The notes: generated by a model from the letters alone, not told the origin. A DNA stretch of 64,000 nucleotides from [Mycobacterium] nativiensis (GCF_020172685.1 NZ_CP083986.1:1592565-1656564), one strand, 5' to 3'. Shown: positions 22,643-31,725, counted from the first letter of the stretch. A program made the numbers and translations.

Positions 22643-22906
22643 ATGACCGAGGGGTTGCCCGGCGGGGCGGTGCATGAACTCCCCGACGACCTGCGCGACG
22701 GATTGACCGTCAGCCCTACCGCGTTGGCCGCCTGGCAGAGCATTACGCCGCTGGCGCGCAACGAGTTCATCTGCTGGGTCGAAGACGCCAAGCAGGCCAA
22801 AACCCGCGAGCGACGGATTCGTCGCACCCGCGAGGAACTGGAGGAGGGCATGCGGCGGCCCTGCTGCTGGCCCGGGTGCAAGCACCGTGAACGCAACGGC
22901 AAGTAG
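22643..22906 (+). CDS. YdeI/OmpD-associated (OmdA-type) family small protein
   Basis: An 87-aa protein with the C-terminal OmdA pattern: LRDGLTVSPTALAAWQSITPLARNEFICWVEDAKQAKTRERRI is split over residues 13-56, followed by a basic stretch and a Cys-rich end (CCWPGC). The family carries a loosely defined role in stress or bacteriocin resistance. It is only the short form; longer relatives have an extra N-terminal domain. It converges with pncB, 3 bp apart. Confidence 0.75.
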   Translation: MTEGLPGGAVHELPDDLRDGLTVSPTALAAWQSITPLARNEFICWVEDAKQAKTRERRIRRTREELEEGMRRPCCWPGCKHRERNGK

Positions 22907-22909
22907 GCG

Positions 22910-24220
22910 TCAGCTCGGCAGCAGTCGGGTCGGGATCGCCGGCTCGCCGTGCGCCAGCTTCAGTCCCTCCCAGGGCAGGCTTCCCAGCCCGGATGTGACG
23001 CGGTCCCGGGCCTCGGCCAGCGCCGCCGCGCCGGTCGCGGTCACCACGTCACCGCCGCGCACCATGGGAACGGTCAGCGGGCGCGCCGTCCCGTCGACGG
23101 TCGGCGGGTGACCGGCGGGGTGCACCACCTCCTCGGTGACGGTGCCGCTGGGACGAGAGACCCGCAACGCCTGTTTGCGCCCACCCGACGATCCCTTTCC
23201 GGCGCTGCGTTTGTGCACCGCCGCACCGTCGACCTCCACCAGCTTGTAGACGAAGCCGGCGGTCGGTGCGCCCGAACCGGTCACCAGCGCGGTACCCACC
23301 CCGTAGCTGTCCACCGGCGCCGCTCGCAGTGCCGCCAGGGCGAATTCGTCGAGATCGCCGGAGATCACGATCTTGGTGCCGGTGGCGCCCAGCCGGTCGA
23401 GCTGTTCGCGGACCTGGTGCGCGAGCACCGCCAACTCACCGGAGTCGATGCGGACCGCGCCGAGCCCCGGTCCGGCCGCTTCCACGGCATTGGCCACGCC
23501 GGTGGCGACGTCGTAGGTGTCCACCAGCAAGGTTGTGCCGGCCCCCTGCGCGGCGACCTGGGCGCGGAACGCCGCCAGCTCACCGGAGCCGTCGGCGCGG
23601 GTGTGCAACAAAGTGAAGGCATGCGCGCTGGTCCCCAGCACCGGCACACCGAAATGGCGGTGCGCCTCCAGGTTTGACGTCCCGGCGAAACCCGCCAGGT
23701 AGGCGGCCCGGGCCGCTGCGACGGCGGCCTGCTCATGGGTGCGCCGCGAGCCCATCTCGATCAGCGGCCGGCCGTCGGCAGCACTGACCATGCGAGCCGC
23801 CGCCGAGGCGATCGCGGTGTCGTGGTTGAAGATCGACAGCGCCAGGGTCTCCAGCACGATGCACTCGGCGAAGCTGCCGCGCACGCTGAGCACCGGGGAG
23901 CCGGCGAAGTACAACTCACCTTCGGGATAGCCCTCGATGTCGCCGCGGAAGCGGAACTCACCCAGGAAGCGCAGGGTGTCGGGATCCACGAACTCCGCCA
24001 GCAGACTCAGCGCGTTGTCGTCGAAGCCGAATGTGGGCAGCGCGGTCAGGAACCGGTCGGTGCCGGCGACCACCCCGTAGCGGCGGCCCTCGGGGAGTCG
24101 GCGGGCGAACAGTTCGAAGGTCGTCGAGCGGTGCGCCGTGCCGTCGCGTAGGGCTGCGGCCAGCATGGTCAGCTCGTATTTGTCGGTGAGCAGCCCGCCG
24201 CACCGGGCCGAGGAGTTCAC
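22910..24220 (-). CDS. pncB1: Nicotinate phosphoribosyltransferase
   Basis: A 436-aa enzyme, equivalent to Rv1330c, that makes nicotinate mononucleotide from nicotinate and PRPP in NAD salvage. The N-terminal LLTDKYELTML and central DTYDVATGVANAVE, RIDSGELAVLAHQVR and ISGDLDEFALAAL blocks are typical. The start is GTG 24220. It is divergent from clpS with 55 bp between them. Confidence 0.94.
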   Translation of the reverse strand: MNSSARCGGLLTDKYELTMLAAALRDGTAHRSTTFELFARRLPEGRRYGVVAGTDRFLTALPTFGFDDNALSLLAEFVDPDTLRFLGEFRFRGDIEGYPEGELYFAGSPVLSVRGSFAECIVLETLALSIFNHDTAIASAAARMVSAADGRPLIEMGSRRTHEQAAVAAARAAYLAGFAGTSNLEAHRHFGVPVLGTSAHAFTLLHTRADGSGELAAFRAQVAAQGAGTTLLVDTYDVATGVANAVEAAGPGLGAVRIDSGELAVLAHQVREQLDRLGATGTKIVISGDLDEFALAALRAAPVDSYGVGTALVTGSGAPTAGFVYKLVEVDGAAVHKRSAGKGSSGGRKQALRVSRPSGTVTEEVVHPAGHPPTVDGTARPLTVPMVRGGDVVTATGAAALAEARDRVTSGLGSLPWEGLKLAHGEPAIPTRLLPS

Positions 24221-24275
24221 CTGCCAACCGTATCGGCTGGACTAAACCCCAGCTGCGCTCGGTATCCTGACTGAC

Positions 24276-24590
24276 ATGGCCACGTCAGCAGCGACGTCCG
24301 CCCCGGTGAAACCGCGAGAAACCGGCCAGCGGCACGCCGACCCCGTTGAGGAAACGGCCTCCCCGTGGGTGACCATCGTCTGGGACGACCCGGTCAACCT
24401 GATGACCTATGTGACCTACATCCTGCAGAAGCTTTTCGGTTACAGCGAGCCGCACGCCACGAAGCTGATGTTGCAGGTGCACAACGAGGGCAAGGCCGTG
24501 GTGTCCGCGGGAAGCCGGGAGTCGATGGAGGTCGACGTGTCCAAACTGCATGCCGCCGGATTGTGGGCGACCTTGCAGCAGGACCGTTGA
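24276..24590 (+). CDS. clpS: ATP-dependent Clp protease adaptor ClpS
   Basis: A 104-aa N-recognin, equivalent to Rv1331. It delivers proteins with bulky N-terminal residues to the Clp protease. The disordered N-terminus is followed by [20 protein letters not shown] (substrate pocket with the conserved Asp and Met) and [14 protein letters not shown]. It heads the clpS-DUF2017-peptidase-rhomboid-murI run. Confidence 0.95.
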   Translation: MATSAATSAPVKPRETGQRHADPVEETASPWVTIVWDDPVNLMTYVTYILQKLFGYSEPHATKLMLQVHNEGKAVVSAGSRESMEVDVSKLHAAGLWATLQQDR

Positions 24591-24620
24591 GCCGTCTACC
24601 GAAGGGAACCGGACCGCACC

Positions 24621-25208
24621 GTGCACAAGTGGAAGCGGGTTGAAACCGATAGCGGACCCCGCTTCCGGTCGGCGCTGGCCCTGCACGAGGCGGCGCTGCT
24701 CCGCAGCCTGGTCAGCTCGATCGTCGGGATGCTGGATGCGCGCGAATCGGCTTTTCCGCCAGATGAACTCGAACAGATCACCGGAATGAAGACCGGCAAC
24801 ACAGCGCCGCCGGAGGACGCCACCACGCGGCGGTTGCTGCCGGATTTCTACCGCTTCGGTGACCAGGGCGAGGACCTCGAGGCCGACACGGCCGGCCTGA
24901 ATGCGGCGCTGCGAAGCCTGCACGAGCCGGGGATCATCGACGCGAAACGTGGCGCGGCGCAACAGATGTTAGACACGGTTCCAGAACAGGGCGGCCGCTT
25001 CGAGCTGAGCGAGGACCAGGCGAACGCGTGGATCGCGGCGGTCAACGACATCCGGTTGGCGCTGGGCACCATGCTGCAGATCGGCCCCGAGGGCCCCGGC
25101 GAGCTACCGGCCGGCCATCCGATGATCGGCCAGCTCAGCGTGTATCACTGGCTGACGGTGCTGCAGGAATACCTCGTGGTCGCGCTGATGAAGGGGTCCA
25201 GACGATGA
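24621..25208 (+). CDS. DUF2017 family protein
   Basis: A 195-aa protein, equivalent to Rv1332, always found next to clpS in actinobacteria; the function is not established. Mostly helical, with no membrane segment. GTG 24621 starts 30 bp after clpS. The stop overlaps the next start as ATGA (25205-25208), so the pair is translationally coupled. A link to Clp-dependent turnover is a guess from context only. Confidence 0.9.
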   Translation: MHKWKRVETDSGPRFRSALALHEAALLRSLVSSIVGMLDARESAFPPDELEQITGMKTGNTAPPEDATTRRLLPDFYRFGDQGEDLEADTAGLNAALRSLHEPGIIDAKRGAAQQMLDTVPEQGGRFELSEDQANAWIAAVNDIRLALGTMLQIGPEGPGELPAGHPMIGQLSVYHWLTVLQEYLVVALMKGSRR

Positions 25209-26275
25209 CGGACATGGGCTCGATCACCGACGTCGCGGGCATCCGGGTGGGTCATCACCAGCGGATCGATCCGGACGCCACCCTCGGGTCCGGCTGGGCC
25301 AGCGGAGTCACCGTGGTGCTGACGCCGCCCGGAACGGTCGGGGCCGTCGACGGCCGCGGCGGGGCACCGGGTACTCGGGAAACCGATCTGCTGGATCCGT
25401 CCAACAGCGTGCGCTGGGTGGACGCCGTGGTGCTCTCCGGTGGCAGCGCCTACGGCCTGGCGACCGCCGACGGCGTGATGACCTGGCTGGAGGAGCAGGG
25501 CCGCGGGGTGGCGCTGGACGGTGGAGTGGTGCCGATCGTGCCGGCCGCGGTCATCTTCGACCTGCCGGTCGGGGGCTGGGATCGACGGCCCACCGCGGAG
25601 TTCGGCTACGCAGCGGCCCGCACAGCGGCCGGCCCCGACGGCGCACGCCCCCAGGTGGGCAGTGTCGGCGCCGGCGCCGGGGCACGCGCCGGAGTGTTCA
25701 AGGGTGGGGTGGGCACCGCGTCGGTCACGCTGGATCTGGGCGAACAGACCGTCACGGTGGGGGCGCTGGTGGTGCTGAACCCCACCGGTGAGGTCATCGA
25801 CGCCACCACCGGGCTGCCGTGGTCAGCCCAGATCATCGAGGAATTCGGTCTGCGGGCGCCGCCGTCGGAGCAGTTGGCGATACTCGCTGGCCTGGAACCC
25901 AAATCACTGGCGCTCAACACCACCATCGCGGTGGTGGCCACCGATGCCGCCCTCAGCCCGGCCGGGTGCCGCCGGATGGCGATCGCCGCCCAGGACGGGC
26001 TGGCTCGCACCATCCGGCCTGCTCATACCCCGGTGGACGGCGACACGGTGTTCGCGTTGGCGACCGGGGCGGTCGAGGTTCCGCCGCTACCGGGAACGCC
26101 GGACGCGATGTCCCCGGAAACCGGGTTGGTCACGCTGGTGGGCGCCGCCGCGGCGGACTGTCTGGCCCGCGCCGTGCTGGTGGGTCTGCTGGCCGCAGAA
26201 CCGGTGGCCGGAATACCCACCTACGAGAGCACGTTGCCGGGAGCGTTCGCCGACCGCGCTGAGGGAAGGTCGTGA
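25205..26275 (+). CDS. P1 family (DmpA/ThnT-type) N-terminal nucleophile peptidase
   Basis: A 356-aa protein, equivalent to Rv1333. Family S58/P1 proteins cleave themselves and expose an N-terminal Ser or Thr as nucleophile. The likely cleavage point is Asn238-Thr239 in LALNTTIAVVATDA, which resembles the Asn-Thr site of ThnT rather than the Gly-Ser of DmpA. GITDVAGIRVGHH-type start (SITDVAGIRVGHH) and LSGGSAYGLATADG are family signatures. The natural substrate (beta-peptides, D-amino acid peptides, pantetheine-like amides) cannot be told. Confidence 0.9.
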   Translation: MTDMGSITDVAGIRVGHHQRIDPDATLGSGWASGVTVVLTPPGTVGAVDGRGGAPGTRETDLLDPSNSVRWVDAVVLSGGSAYGLATADGVMTWLEEQGRGVALDGGVVPIVPAAVIFDLPVGGWDRRPTAEFGYAAARTAAGPDGARPQVGSVGAGAGARAGVFKGGVGTASVTLDLGEQTVTVGALVVLNPTGEVIDATTGLPWSAQIIEEFGLRAPPSEQLAILAGLEPKSLALNTTIAVVATDAALSPAGCRRMAIAAQDGLARTIRPAHTPVDGDTVFALATGAVEVPPLPGTPDAMSPETGLVTLVGAAAADCLARAVLVGLLAAEPVAGIPTYESTLPGAFADRAEGRS

Positions 26276-26284
26276 TGTGCTGAC

Positions 26285-26938
26285 GTGGGCATGACGTCGC
26301 CGACCGGCACCGCGCCGGCACCGCGGGGCAGGCCCGCCTGGCAGAGCGGCGGGGCAACCGTCGTCGGATTCGTCGCGTTGCTCTACCTTGTTGAGGCCTT
26401 CGATCAGGTGGGCGGCCACCGGCTGGATCGCAACGGCATCCGGCCGCTGGAGACCGACGGCCTGTGGGGGGTGCTGTTCGCCCCGCTGCTGCACGCGAAC
26501 TGGGAGCATCTGCTCGCCAACACCGGCCCCGCGCTGGTTTTGGGCTTCCTGGTGACATTGGCCGGCCTCTCCCGATTCCTGTGGGCGACCGCGATCGTGT
26601 GGATCGTCGGCGGACTGGGCACCTGGCTGATCGGCAACGTCGGGTCGTCGTGCGGGCCCACCGACCACATTGGCGCGTCCGGCCTGATCTTCGGCTGGTT
26701 GACCTTCCTGATGGTCTTCGGGTTGTTCACCCGTAGCATCTGGCAGATCCTGGTCGGCGTCGTGGTGCTGGTGCTCTACGACGGGATTCTGTGGGGGGTG
26801 GTGCCGGTGCTCAACATGTGTGGCGGGGTGTCCTGGCAGGGCCACCTGTGCGGCGCGCTCGCAGGCGTACTGGCCGCCTACCTGCTCTCCGGCCCCGAAC
26901 GCAAGGCTCGTGAACGGCGGCGGGAGATCGCGGCGTGA
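26285..26938 (+). CDS. Rhomboid family intramembrane serine protease
   Basis: A 217-aa protein, equivalent to Rv1337, with about six membrane segments. The catalytic Ser is Ser132 in [10 protein letters not shown] and the His is in [22 protein letters not shown] supplies the oxyanion-side residues. GTG 26285 is chosen because it reproduces the VGMT start of the homologue; ATG 26291 is the alternative. It begins 9 bp after the peptidase gene. In M. tuberculosis mec, cysO and cysM lie between these two genes. Confidence 0.92.
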   Translation: MGMTSPTGTAPAPRGRPAWQSGGATVVGFVALLYLVEAFDQVGGHRLDRNGIRPLETDGLWGVLFAPLLHANWEHLLANTGPALVLGFLVTLAGLSRFLWATAIVWIVGGLGTWLIGNVGSSCGPTDHIGASGLIFGWLTFLMVFGLFTRSIWQILVGVVVLVLYDGILWGVVPVLNMCGGVSWQGHLCGALAGVLAAYLLSGPERKARERRREIAA

Positions 26939-27741
26939 GCCCCATCGGGATCTTCGACTCCGGCGTCGGCGGGCTGACCGTCGCACGCTCGATCATCGAC
27001 CAGCTGCCCGACGAGGACATCATCTACGTCGGCGACACCGGCAACGGGCCGTACGGCCCGCTGACCATTCCCGAGGTCCGGGCCCACGCCCTGGCCATTG
27101 GCGATGATCTGGTGGACCGCGGCGTCAAGGCGCTGGTGATCGCCTGCAACACCGCGTCGGCGGCGTGCCTGCGCGACGCCCGGGAACGCTACGACGTGCC
27201 GGTCGTCGAGGTGATCCTGCCGGCGGTGCGCCGCGCGGTGGCCACCACCCGCAACGGCCGAATCGGGGTGATCGGGACGAGCGCGACCATCGCCAGCCAC
27301 GCCTACCAGGACGCGTTCGCCGCGGCCCGCGACACTGAGATCGCCGCAGTGGCCTGCCCGCGGTTCGTCGACTTCGTCGAGCGCGGCATCACCAGCGGCC
27401 GGCAGGTGCTGGGGCTGGCCGAGGGATACCTCGAGCCGCTGCAGCGCGCCGGAGTCGACACCCTGGTGCTGGGATGCACCCACTATCCGCTGCTGTCGGG
27501 GCTGATCCAGCTGGCGATGGGCGAGCAGGTGACGCTGGTGTCCAGCGCGGAGGAAACCGCCAAAGAGCTGCTCCGCGTGCTCACCGAACGGGACCTGCTG
27601 AACCCGCACGAGACGGCCCCGGCGACGCGGGTGTTCGAGGCCACCGGTGACCCGGCGGCCTTTGCCGAATTGGCTACCCGTTTTCTGGGTCCGGCTATCA
27701 CCGGCGTCGGTGCGGTCCGTCGTCACGCCCCCGCGCGATAG
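26935..27741 (+). CDS. murI: Glutamate racemase
   Basis: A 268-aa enzyme that makes D-glutamate for peptidoglycan, equivalent to Rv1338. The two catalytic cysteines are in VIACNTASA (Cys71) and LGCTHYPLL, and the N-terminal [10 protein letters not shown] binds substrate. GTG 26935 overlaps the rhomboid stop as GTGA, indicating coupling. Confidence 0.96.
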   Translation: MSPIGIFDSGVGGLTVARSIIDQLPDEDIIYVGDTGNGPYGPLTIPEVRAHALAIGDDLVDRGVKALVIACNTASAACLRDARERYDVPVVEVILPAVRRAVATTRNGRIGVIGTSATIASHAYQDAFAAARDTEIAAVACPRFVDFVERGITSGRQVLGLAEGYLEPLQRAGVDTLVLGCTHYPLLSGLIQLAMGEQVTLVSSAEETAKELLRVLTERDLLNPHETAPATRVFEATGDPAAFAELATRFLGPAITGVGAVRRHAPAR

Positions 27742-27826
27742 CCGTGACCGTGATTTCGGTGACGAATAGCGGCCAAAGCGACCGTGTCTTGGTCACGGCC
27801 CTGGCGAACATGGCACAGTAGGGAAC

Positions 27827-28603
27827 GTGCGACTGACCGTGCTCGGCTGCTCTGGCAGTGTGGTAGGACCGGATTCGCCGGCCTCTGGCTACCTGCTGGA
27901 GGCTCCGGACACACCACCTCTGGTCATCGACTTCGGAGGCGGGGTGCTGGGCGCTCTGCAGCGACATGTCGATCCCGGCTCGGTGTCCGTACTGCTGTCG
28001 CACCTGCATGCCGACCACTGCCTTGACCTGCCCGGACTGTTCGTCTGGCGCCGCTACCACCCGTCGGTGGCTATTCATCCGTTCGACAAGGGCCTGCTGT
28101 ACGGGCCCAGTGACACCTGGTCGCGGATGGGCGCCGCGTCCTCGCCGTACGGCGGCGAGATCGACGACGTCACCGACATCTTCGACGTCCGCACCTGGGT
28201 CGACGGTGAACCGGTCCAGTTCGGGACGTTGAGCGTGCAACCCCAACTGGTGTGCCACCCGACCGAGTCGTTCGGGATGCGGATCACCGATCCGGCCGGG
28301 GCGACGCTGGTCTACAGCGGCGACACCGGCTACTGCGACTCGGTGATCGAGCTGGCCCGCGGCGCCGATGTCTTCTTGTGTGAGGCGTCGTGGACCCACG
28401 AGCCCAATCGTCCGCCGAACCTGCATCTGTCCGGCACCGACGCGGGACGCATTGCCGCGGCTGCCGGGGTCGGCCAGCTGCTGCTCACCCACATTCCGCC
28501 GTGGACGTCGCGCGAAGATGTGATCCGCGAGGCCAAGGCCGAGTACGACGGGCCGGTGCACGCGGTGGTGTGCGACGAGAAGTTCGACATCCGGCGGAGT
28601 TGA
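27827..28603 (+). CDS. Metallo-beta-lactamase-fold cyclic nucleotide phosphodiesterase (Rv1339-like)
   Basis: A 258-aa protein with the zinc motif SHLHADHCLDL (His59, His61, Asp63, His64), CHPTESFG, YSGDTGYCD and LLTHIPPW. Its homologue Rv1339 has been reported to hydrolyse cAMP as an atypical class II phosphodiesterase; that is literature knowledge and not visible in the sequence. With the cyclase at 5012-6616 the window thus holds both a cAMP producer and a likely remover. GTG 27827 follows murI by 85 bp, a gap containing a 9-bp inverted repeat. Confidence 0.9.
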   Translation: MRLTVLGCSGSVVGPDSPASGYLLEAPDTPPLVIDFGGGVLGALQRHVDPGSVSVLLSHLHADHCLDLPGLFVWRRYHPSVAIHPFDKGLLYGPSDTWSRMGAASSPYGGEIDDVTDIFDVRTWVDGEPVQFGTLSVQPQLVCHPTESFGMRITDPAGATLVYSGDTGYCDSVIELARGADVFLCEASWTHEPNRPPNLHLSGTDAGRIAAAAGVGQLLLTHIPPWTSREDVIREAKAEYDGPVHAVVCDEKFDIRRS

Positions 28604-28624
28604 TCCCGGCTGGACGCTGATCGG

Positions 28625-29221
28625 TCAGCCCGGCTCGGCCAGGTAGCGCTGCACTGTCGGGCCGATCCACGTCACCAGATCCTCGACGCCGATGGAGGCC
28701 AGCGGTTCGATCTTGAGCTGGTAGCGCGCGAACGCCAGGCCCACCATGTGCGACGCGACGAATTCGACGCGCAGTACCGCATTGTCCACGCCGAATGTGG
28801 CCGCTACGCGTTCTGCGACCGGGCCGGCCAGGGTGTCGTGAAGCAGCCTGCGCGCCAACGGCTGGACGGCGGCCGAACGCCACACCGTCAGTAGCGGATC
28901 AAACAGGGTGCCTTCGTCGGATCGCTGGAAGAAATGCCGCACCAGCCGCGCGCCGATATCGTCGGGGCTCTCGTCGAGCAGTGCCGCCAACTGGTGCAGC
29001 GGATGCTCCGGAATGTCGAGGACCGCAGCGCTGAACAGGCCTTCCTTGTTGTCGAAAAAGTAATAGACCATCGCGACATCGACCCCGGCGTCGGCAGCGA
29101 TCCGTCGCACGGTCGCCTGCTCGTAGCCGTGGCGCATGAAGTGCTCGCGCGCGGACTCGATGATGCGCTGCTTGTTCTGCTGGCCGCTGCGCCACCGACC
29201 GGCACGTCCGGGCTCCGTCAC
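28625..29221 (-). CDS. TetR family transcriptional regulator
   Basis: A 198-aa repressor-type protein. The N-terminal HTH is clear (IIESAREHFMRHGYEQATVRRIAADAGVDVAMVYYFF is split across residues 20-56), and the remaining helices form the ligand-binding half. The start is GTG 29221. It is divergent from a membrane methyltransferase-like gene across 90 bp that contains two similar palindromes, the probable operators. Confidence 0.92.
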   Translation of the reverse strand: MTEPGRAGRWRSGQQNKQRIIESAREHFMRHGYEQATVRRIAADAGVDVAMVYYFFDNKEGLFSAAVLDIPEHPLHQLAALLDESPDDIGARLVRHFFQRSDEGTLFDPLLTVWRSAAVQPLARRLLHDTLAGPVAERVAATFGVDNAVLRVEFVASHMVGLAFARYQLKIEPLASIGVEDLVTWIGPTVQRYLAEPG

Positions 29222-29235
29222 GCCACGCAGCTTAC

Positions 29236-29251
29236 TTCAACAGGCGTTGAC
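29236..29251. promoter_or_regulatory. Candidate TetR operator, site 1
   Basis: TTCAAC-AGGC-GTTGAC is a near-perfect palindrome 14 bp upstream of the tetR start. It closely matches site 2 at 29282-29297 when that is read on the other strand (TTCAACATGCGTTCAA). Confidence 0.6.
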
Positions 29252-29281
29252 GTTTTGGCGTCCGGCGGTCTACGGTCAATC

Positions 29282-29297
29282 TTGAACGCATGTTGAA
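29282..29297. promoter_or_regulatory. Candidate TetR operator, site 2
   Basis: TTGAAC-GCAT-GTTGAA abuts the ribosome-binding site of the gene at 29312, so a bound repressor would block its expression. Shares the TTSAAC-N4-GTTSAA pattern with site 1. Confidence 0.6.
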
Positions 29298-29311
29298 GAA
29301 AGGAGTCGACG

Positions 29312-29848
29312 ATGCCCAAGCGACCACTGTGGGCGAATCATCTGATCTCAGTGCTGATCGCACCCGCCACGATGACGGTGTTCATCCCTGCGGTGATTCT
29401 GGCTTTCACCGGAGTCGCGCTACCGGATCCCGGCACTGCGACCGGCCTGCTGCTGATCCTGACCGGAGCGGTGCTCATCGCTATCGGGCTGGGTTTTCTG
29501 ACCTGGACGGTGTGGCTGTTCGACCGCGTCGGCGAGGGCGCGCTGGCGGTCGGGACACCGGTCAATCTGGTGGTGCGCGGACCCTATCGGCATGTCCGCA
29601 ATCCGATGATGACCGCGGTGTTCTGCCTGCAGCTCGGTACCGCAGCAGTCACCGCGTCGCCGTGGCTGCTCGGGTGGTTCGCGGTGTTCTGTACCGCCGT
29701 CCTCATCTCGATACCCATCTTCGAGGAACCCCATCTGGTCAAGCGATTCGGCGCCGAATACCAGACCTACCGCCACCACGTGCCTCGCTGGATTCCGCGG
29801 GTGACCGCCTGGGTGCCGGTTCAGCAACAGGCCGTGCCGACCGCCTAG
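29312..29848 (+). CDS. Isoprenylcysteine carboxyl methyltransferase-like membrane protein
   Basis: A 178-aa protein with about four or five membrane segments. The C-terminal block VVRGPYRHVRNPMMTAVF and FEEPHLVKRFGAEYQTYRHHVPRWIP split around residue 90-165 is the ICMT/PEMT S-adenosylmethionine-binding signature. Methylation of a lipid or lipid-like substrate is plausible; the substrate is unknown. It has a strong GAAAGGAG site upstream and forms a probable operon with the next gene (15 bp gap) under the divergent TetR. Confidence 0.85.
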   Translation: MPKRPLWANHLISVLIAPATMTVFIPAVILAFTGVALPDPGTATGLLLILTGAVLIAIGLGFLTWTVWLFDRVGEGALAVGTPVNLVVRGPYRHVRNPMMTAVFCLQLGTAAVTASPWLLGWFAVFCTAVLISIPIFEEPHLVKRFGAEYQTYRHHVPRWIPRVTAWVPVQQQAVPTA

Positions 29849-29863
29849 TGAAGGAGTGAGATC

Positions 29864-30253
29864 ATGCCGTTCCCGAAAAGACTTGCCCGCTGGAATCGGG
29901 TCGGGCTCAACCGGATCACCCGCCACGTTGCTTCGTGGGCGCCGGGGTTCGGTGTGATCAGCCATCAGGGTCGTCGTTCCGGGCGAACGTATGAGACCCC
30001 CGTCAACGTCTTCACGACCGCTACGGGAGTCCGCGTTGCGCTGACCTATGGAGCCGACGCGGACTGGGTCAAGAATGTGGTCGCCGCCGGTGGTTGTCGG
30101 TTGCGAACGCGACGCCGCGAGCTGGCCCTGACAGATCCACGGGTGGTGCACGACCCCAGCCGCACCAGTGTCCGGCGTTTCGAGCGTCGCGTGCTGGGTG
30201 TCTTGGACGTCGCCGACTTTCTTGACTTCACCGCGCAGCCCGCATCCTCCTGA
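29864..30253 (+). CDS. Ddn-type deazaflavin (F420)-dependent nitroreductase family protein
   Basis: A 129-aa split-barrel protein. GVISHQGRRSGRTYETPVNVF and ADWVKNVVAAGGCRLRTR, split around residues 25-85, are the family marks, including the basic residues that hold the F420 phosphate. Ddn-like proteins reduce quinones and nitro compounds with F420H2. Context suggests a small stress or detoxification operon controlled by the TetR protein. Confidence 0.85.
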   Translation: MPFPKRLARWNRVGLNRITRHVASWAPGFGVISHQGRRSGRTYETPVNVFTTATGVRVALTYGADADWVKNVVAAGGCRLRTRRRELALTDPRVVHDPSRTSVRRFERRVLGVLDVADFLDFTAQPASS

Positions 30254-30313
30254 GACAGGTGACCTGTCCCGCCCCGCTTCGCCGTGCCGGCGATCACCGT
30301 TAGGGTTGGTCGC

Positions 30314-31096
30314 GTGTCCAAACGAGAAGACGGTCGCCTCGACGACGAGCTGCGCCCGGTCGTCATCACCCGCGGATTCACTGCGAACCCCGCCGGGTCG
30401 GTGCTGGTCGAATTCGGCAACACCCGGGTCATGTGCACGGCCAGCGTCACCGAGGGCGTTCCGCGCTGGCGGAAGGGTTCCGGGCGCGGTTGGCTGACCG
30501 CGGAATACGCCATGCTGCCGGCGGCCACCCACACCCGCTCGGACCGCGAGTCGGTCAAGGGCCGCGTCGGGGGCCGTACCCAGGAGATCAGCCGGCTGGT
30601 CGGACGCTCGCTGCGCGCCTGCATCGACCTGGCGGCGCTGGGGGAGAACACCATCGCGATCGACTGCGACGTGCTGCAGGCCGATGGCGGCACCCGCACC
30701 GCGGCGATCACCGGCGCCTACGTGGCCCTCGCCGACGCGGTCACCTACCTCTCGGCGGCCGGCAAGCTGTCGGACCCCCGTCCGATCTCGTGCGCGATCT
30801 CGGCCGTCAGCGTCGGTGTGGTCGACGGTCGGGTCCGGGTGGACCTGCCCTACGAAGAGGACTCCCGCGCCGAAGTCGATATGAACGTCGTCGCCACCGA
30901 CACCGGCACCCTGGTGGAGATCCAGGGCACCGGCGAGGGGGCAACGTTCCCGCGCTCGACGCTGGACAAGATGCTCGATGCGGCGCTGGGCGCCTGCGAG
31001 AAACTGTTCGTGGTGCAGCGCGAAGCGCTGGCGCTGCCGTATCCGGGGGTGCTGCCCGAGGGGCCGGCCAAGAAGAAGGCGTTCGGCGCTGACTGA
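30314..31096 (+). CDS. rph: Ribonuclease PH
   Basis: A 260-aa phosphorolytic 3' exoribonuclease that trims tRNA precursors, equivalent to Rv1340. Signatures: [41 protein letters not shown] and [19 protein letters not shown] (each visible in order). GTG 30314 gives the standard VSKREDGR N-terminus. Confidence 0.96.
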   Translation: MSKREDGRLDDELRPVVITRGFTANPAGSVLVEFGNTRVMCTASVTEGVPRWRKGSGRGWLTAEYAMLPAATHTRSDRESVKGRVGGRTQEISRLVGRSLRACIDLAALGENTIAIDCDVLQADGGTRTAAITGAYVALADAVTYLSAAGKLSDPRPISCAISAVSVGVVDGRVRVDLPYEEDSRAEVDMNVVATDTGTLVEIQGTGEGATFPRSTLDKMLDAALGACEKLFVVQREALALPYPGVLPEGPAKKKAFGAD

Positions 31097-31100
31097 GCTG

Positions 31101-31697
31101 TTGGTCGCCAGCCGCAACCGCAAGAAGCTGGCCGAACTCAGCCGGGTGCTCGAGCACGCCGGAGTTGCGGGTGTACAACTGGTCTCGCTCGACGACGTGG
31201 CGCCCTACCCGGAGGCTCCAGAAACCGGGGCGACCTTCGAGGCCAATGCGTTGGCCAAGGCCCGCGACGGTTACGCGGGCAGCGGACTCGCCTGCGTCGC
31301 CGACGATTCCGGGTTGACCGTCGCCGCGCTCAACGGCATGCCGGGGGTGCTGTCGGCACGCTGGTCGGGCGCACACGGCGACGACGCGGCCAACACCGCG
31401 CTGCTGCTGGCGCAGCTGAGCGACGTCCCCGACGAGCGGCGCGGCGCGGCGTTCGTATCGGCCTGCGCGCTGGTGTGGGGCCCGGGGGCCGATCAGCAGG
31501 TGGTGGTGCGCGGCGAGTGGCCGGGCAGCATCGCCCGGGAACCGCGAGGAGACGGCGGATTCGGCTACGACCCGGTGTTCGTCCCGACCGGTACCGACCG
31601 CAGCGCCGCGCAGCTGACGCCGGCGGAGAAAGACGCCGAGTCACACCGTGGTCGCGCGCTGGCACTGCTGGTGCCGGCCCTGCGTTCGTTGGTGTAG
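31101..31697 (+). CDS. rdgB: Non-canonical purine NTP pyrophosphatase (dITP/XTP)
   Basis: A 198-aa house-cleaning enzyme, equivalent to Rv1341, that hydrolyses dITP and XTP. LLVASRNRKKLAEL, CVADDSGLTVAALNGMPGV, ARWSG and GDGGFGYDPVF are intact. The start is not obvious: no ATG or GTG lies near the expected N-terminus, so TTG 31101 (LVASRNRKK), 4 bp after the rph stop, is preferred; a CTG at 31089 would match the homologue's slightly longer N-terminus but is a rare start. Confidence 0.9.
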   Translation: MVASRNRKKLAELSRVLEHAGVAGVQLVSLDDVAPYPEAPETGATFEANALAKARDGYAGSGLACVADDSGLTVAALNGMPGVLSARWSGAHGDDAANTALLLAQLSDVPDERRGAAFVSACALVWGPGADQQVVVRGEWPGSIAREPRGDGGFGYDPVFVPTGTDRSAAQLTPAEKDAESHRGRALALLVPALRSLV

Positions 31698-31725
31698 AAC
31701 CGGGCCACGCGGCGCGCGATCGGCG

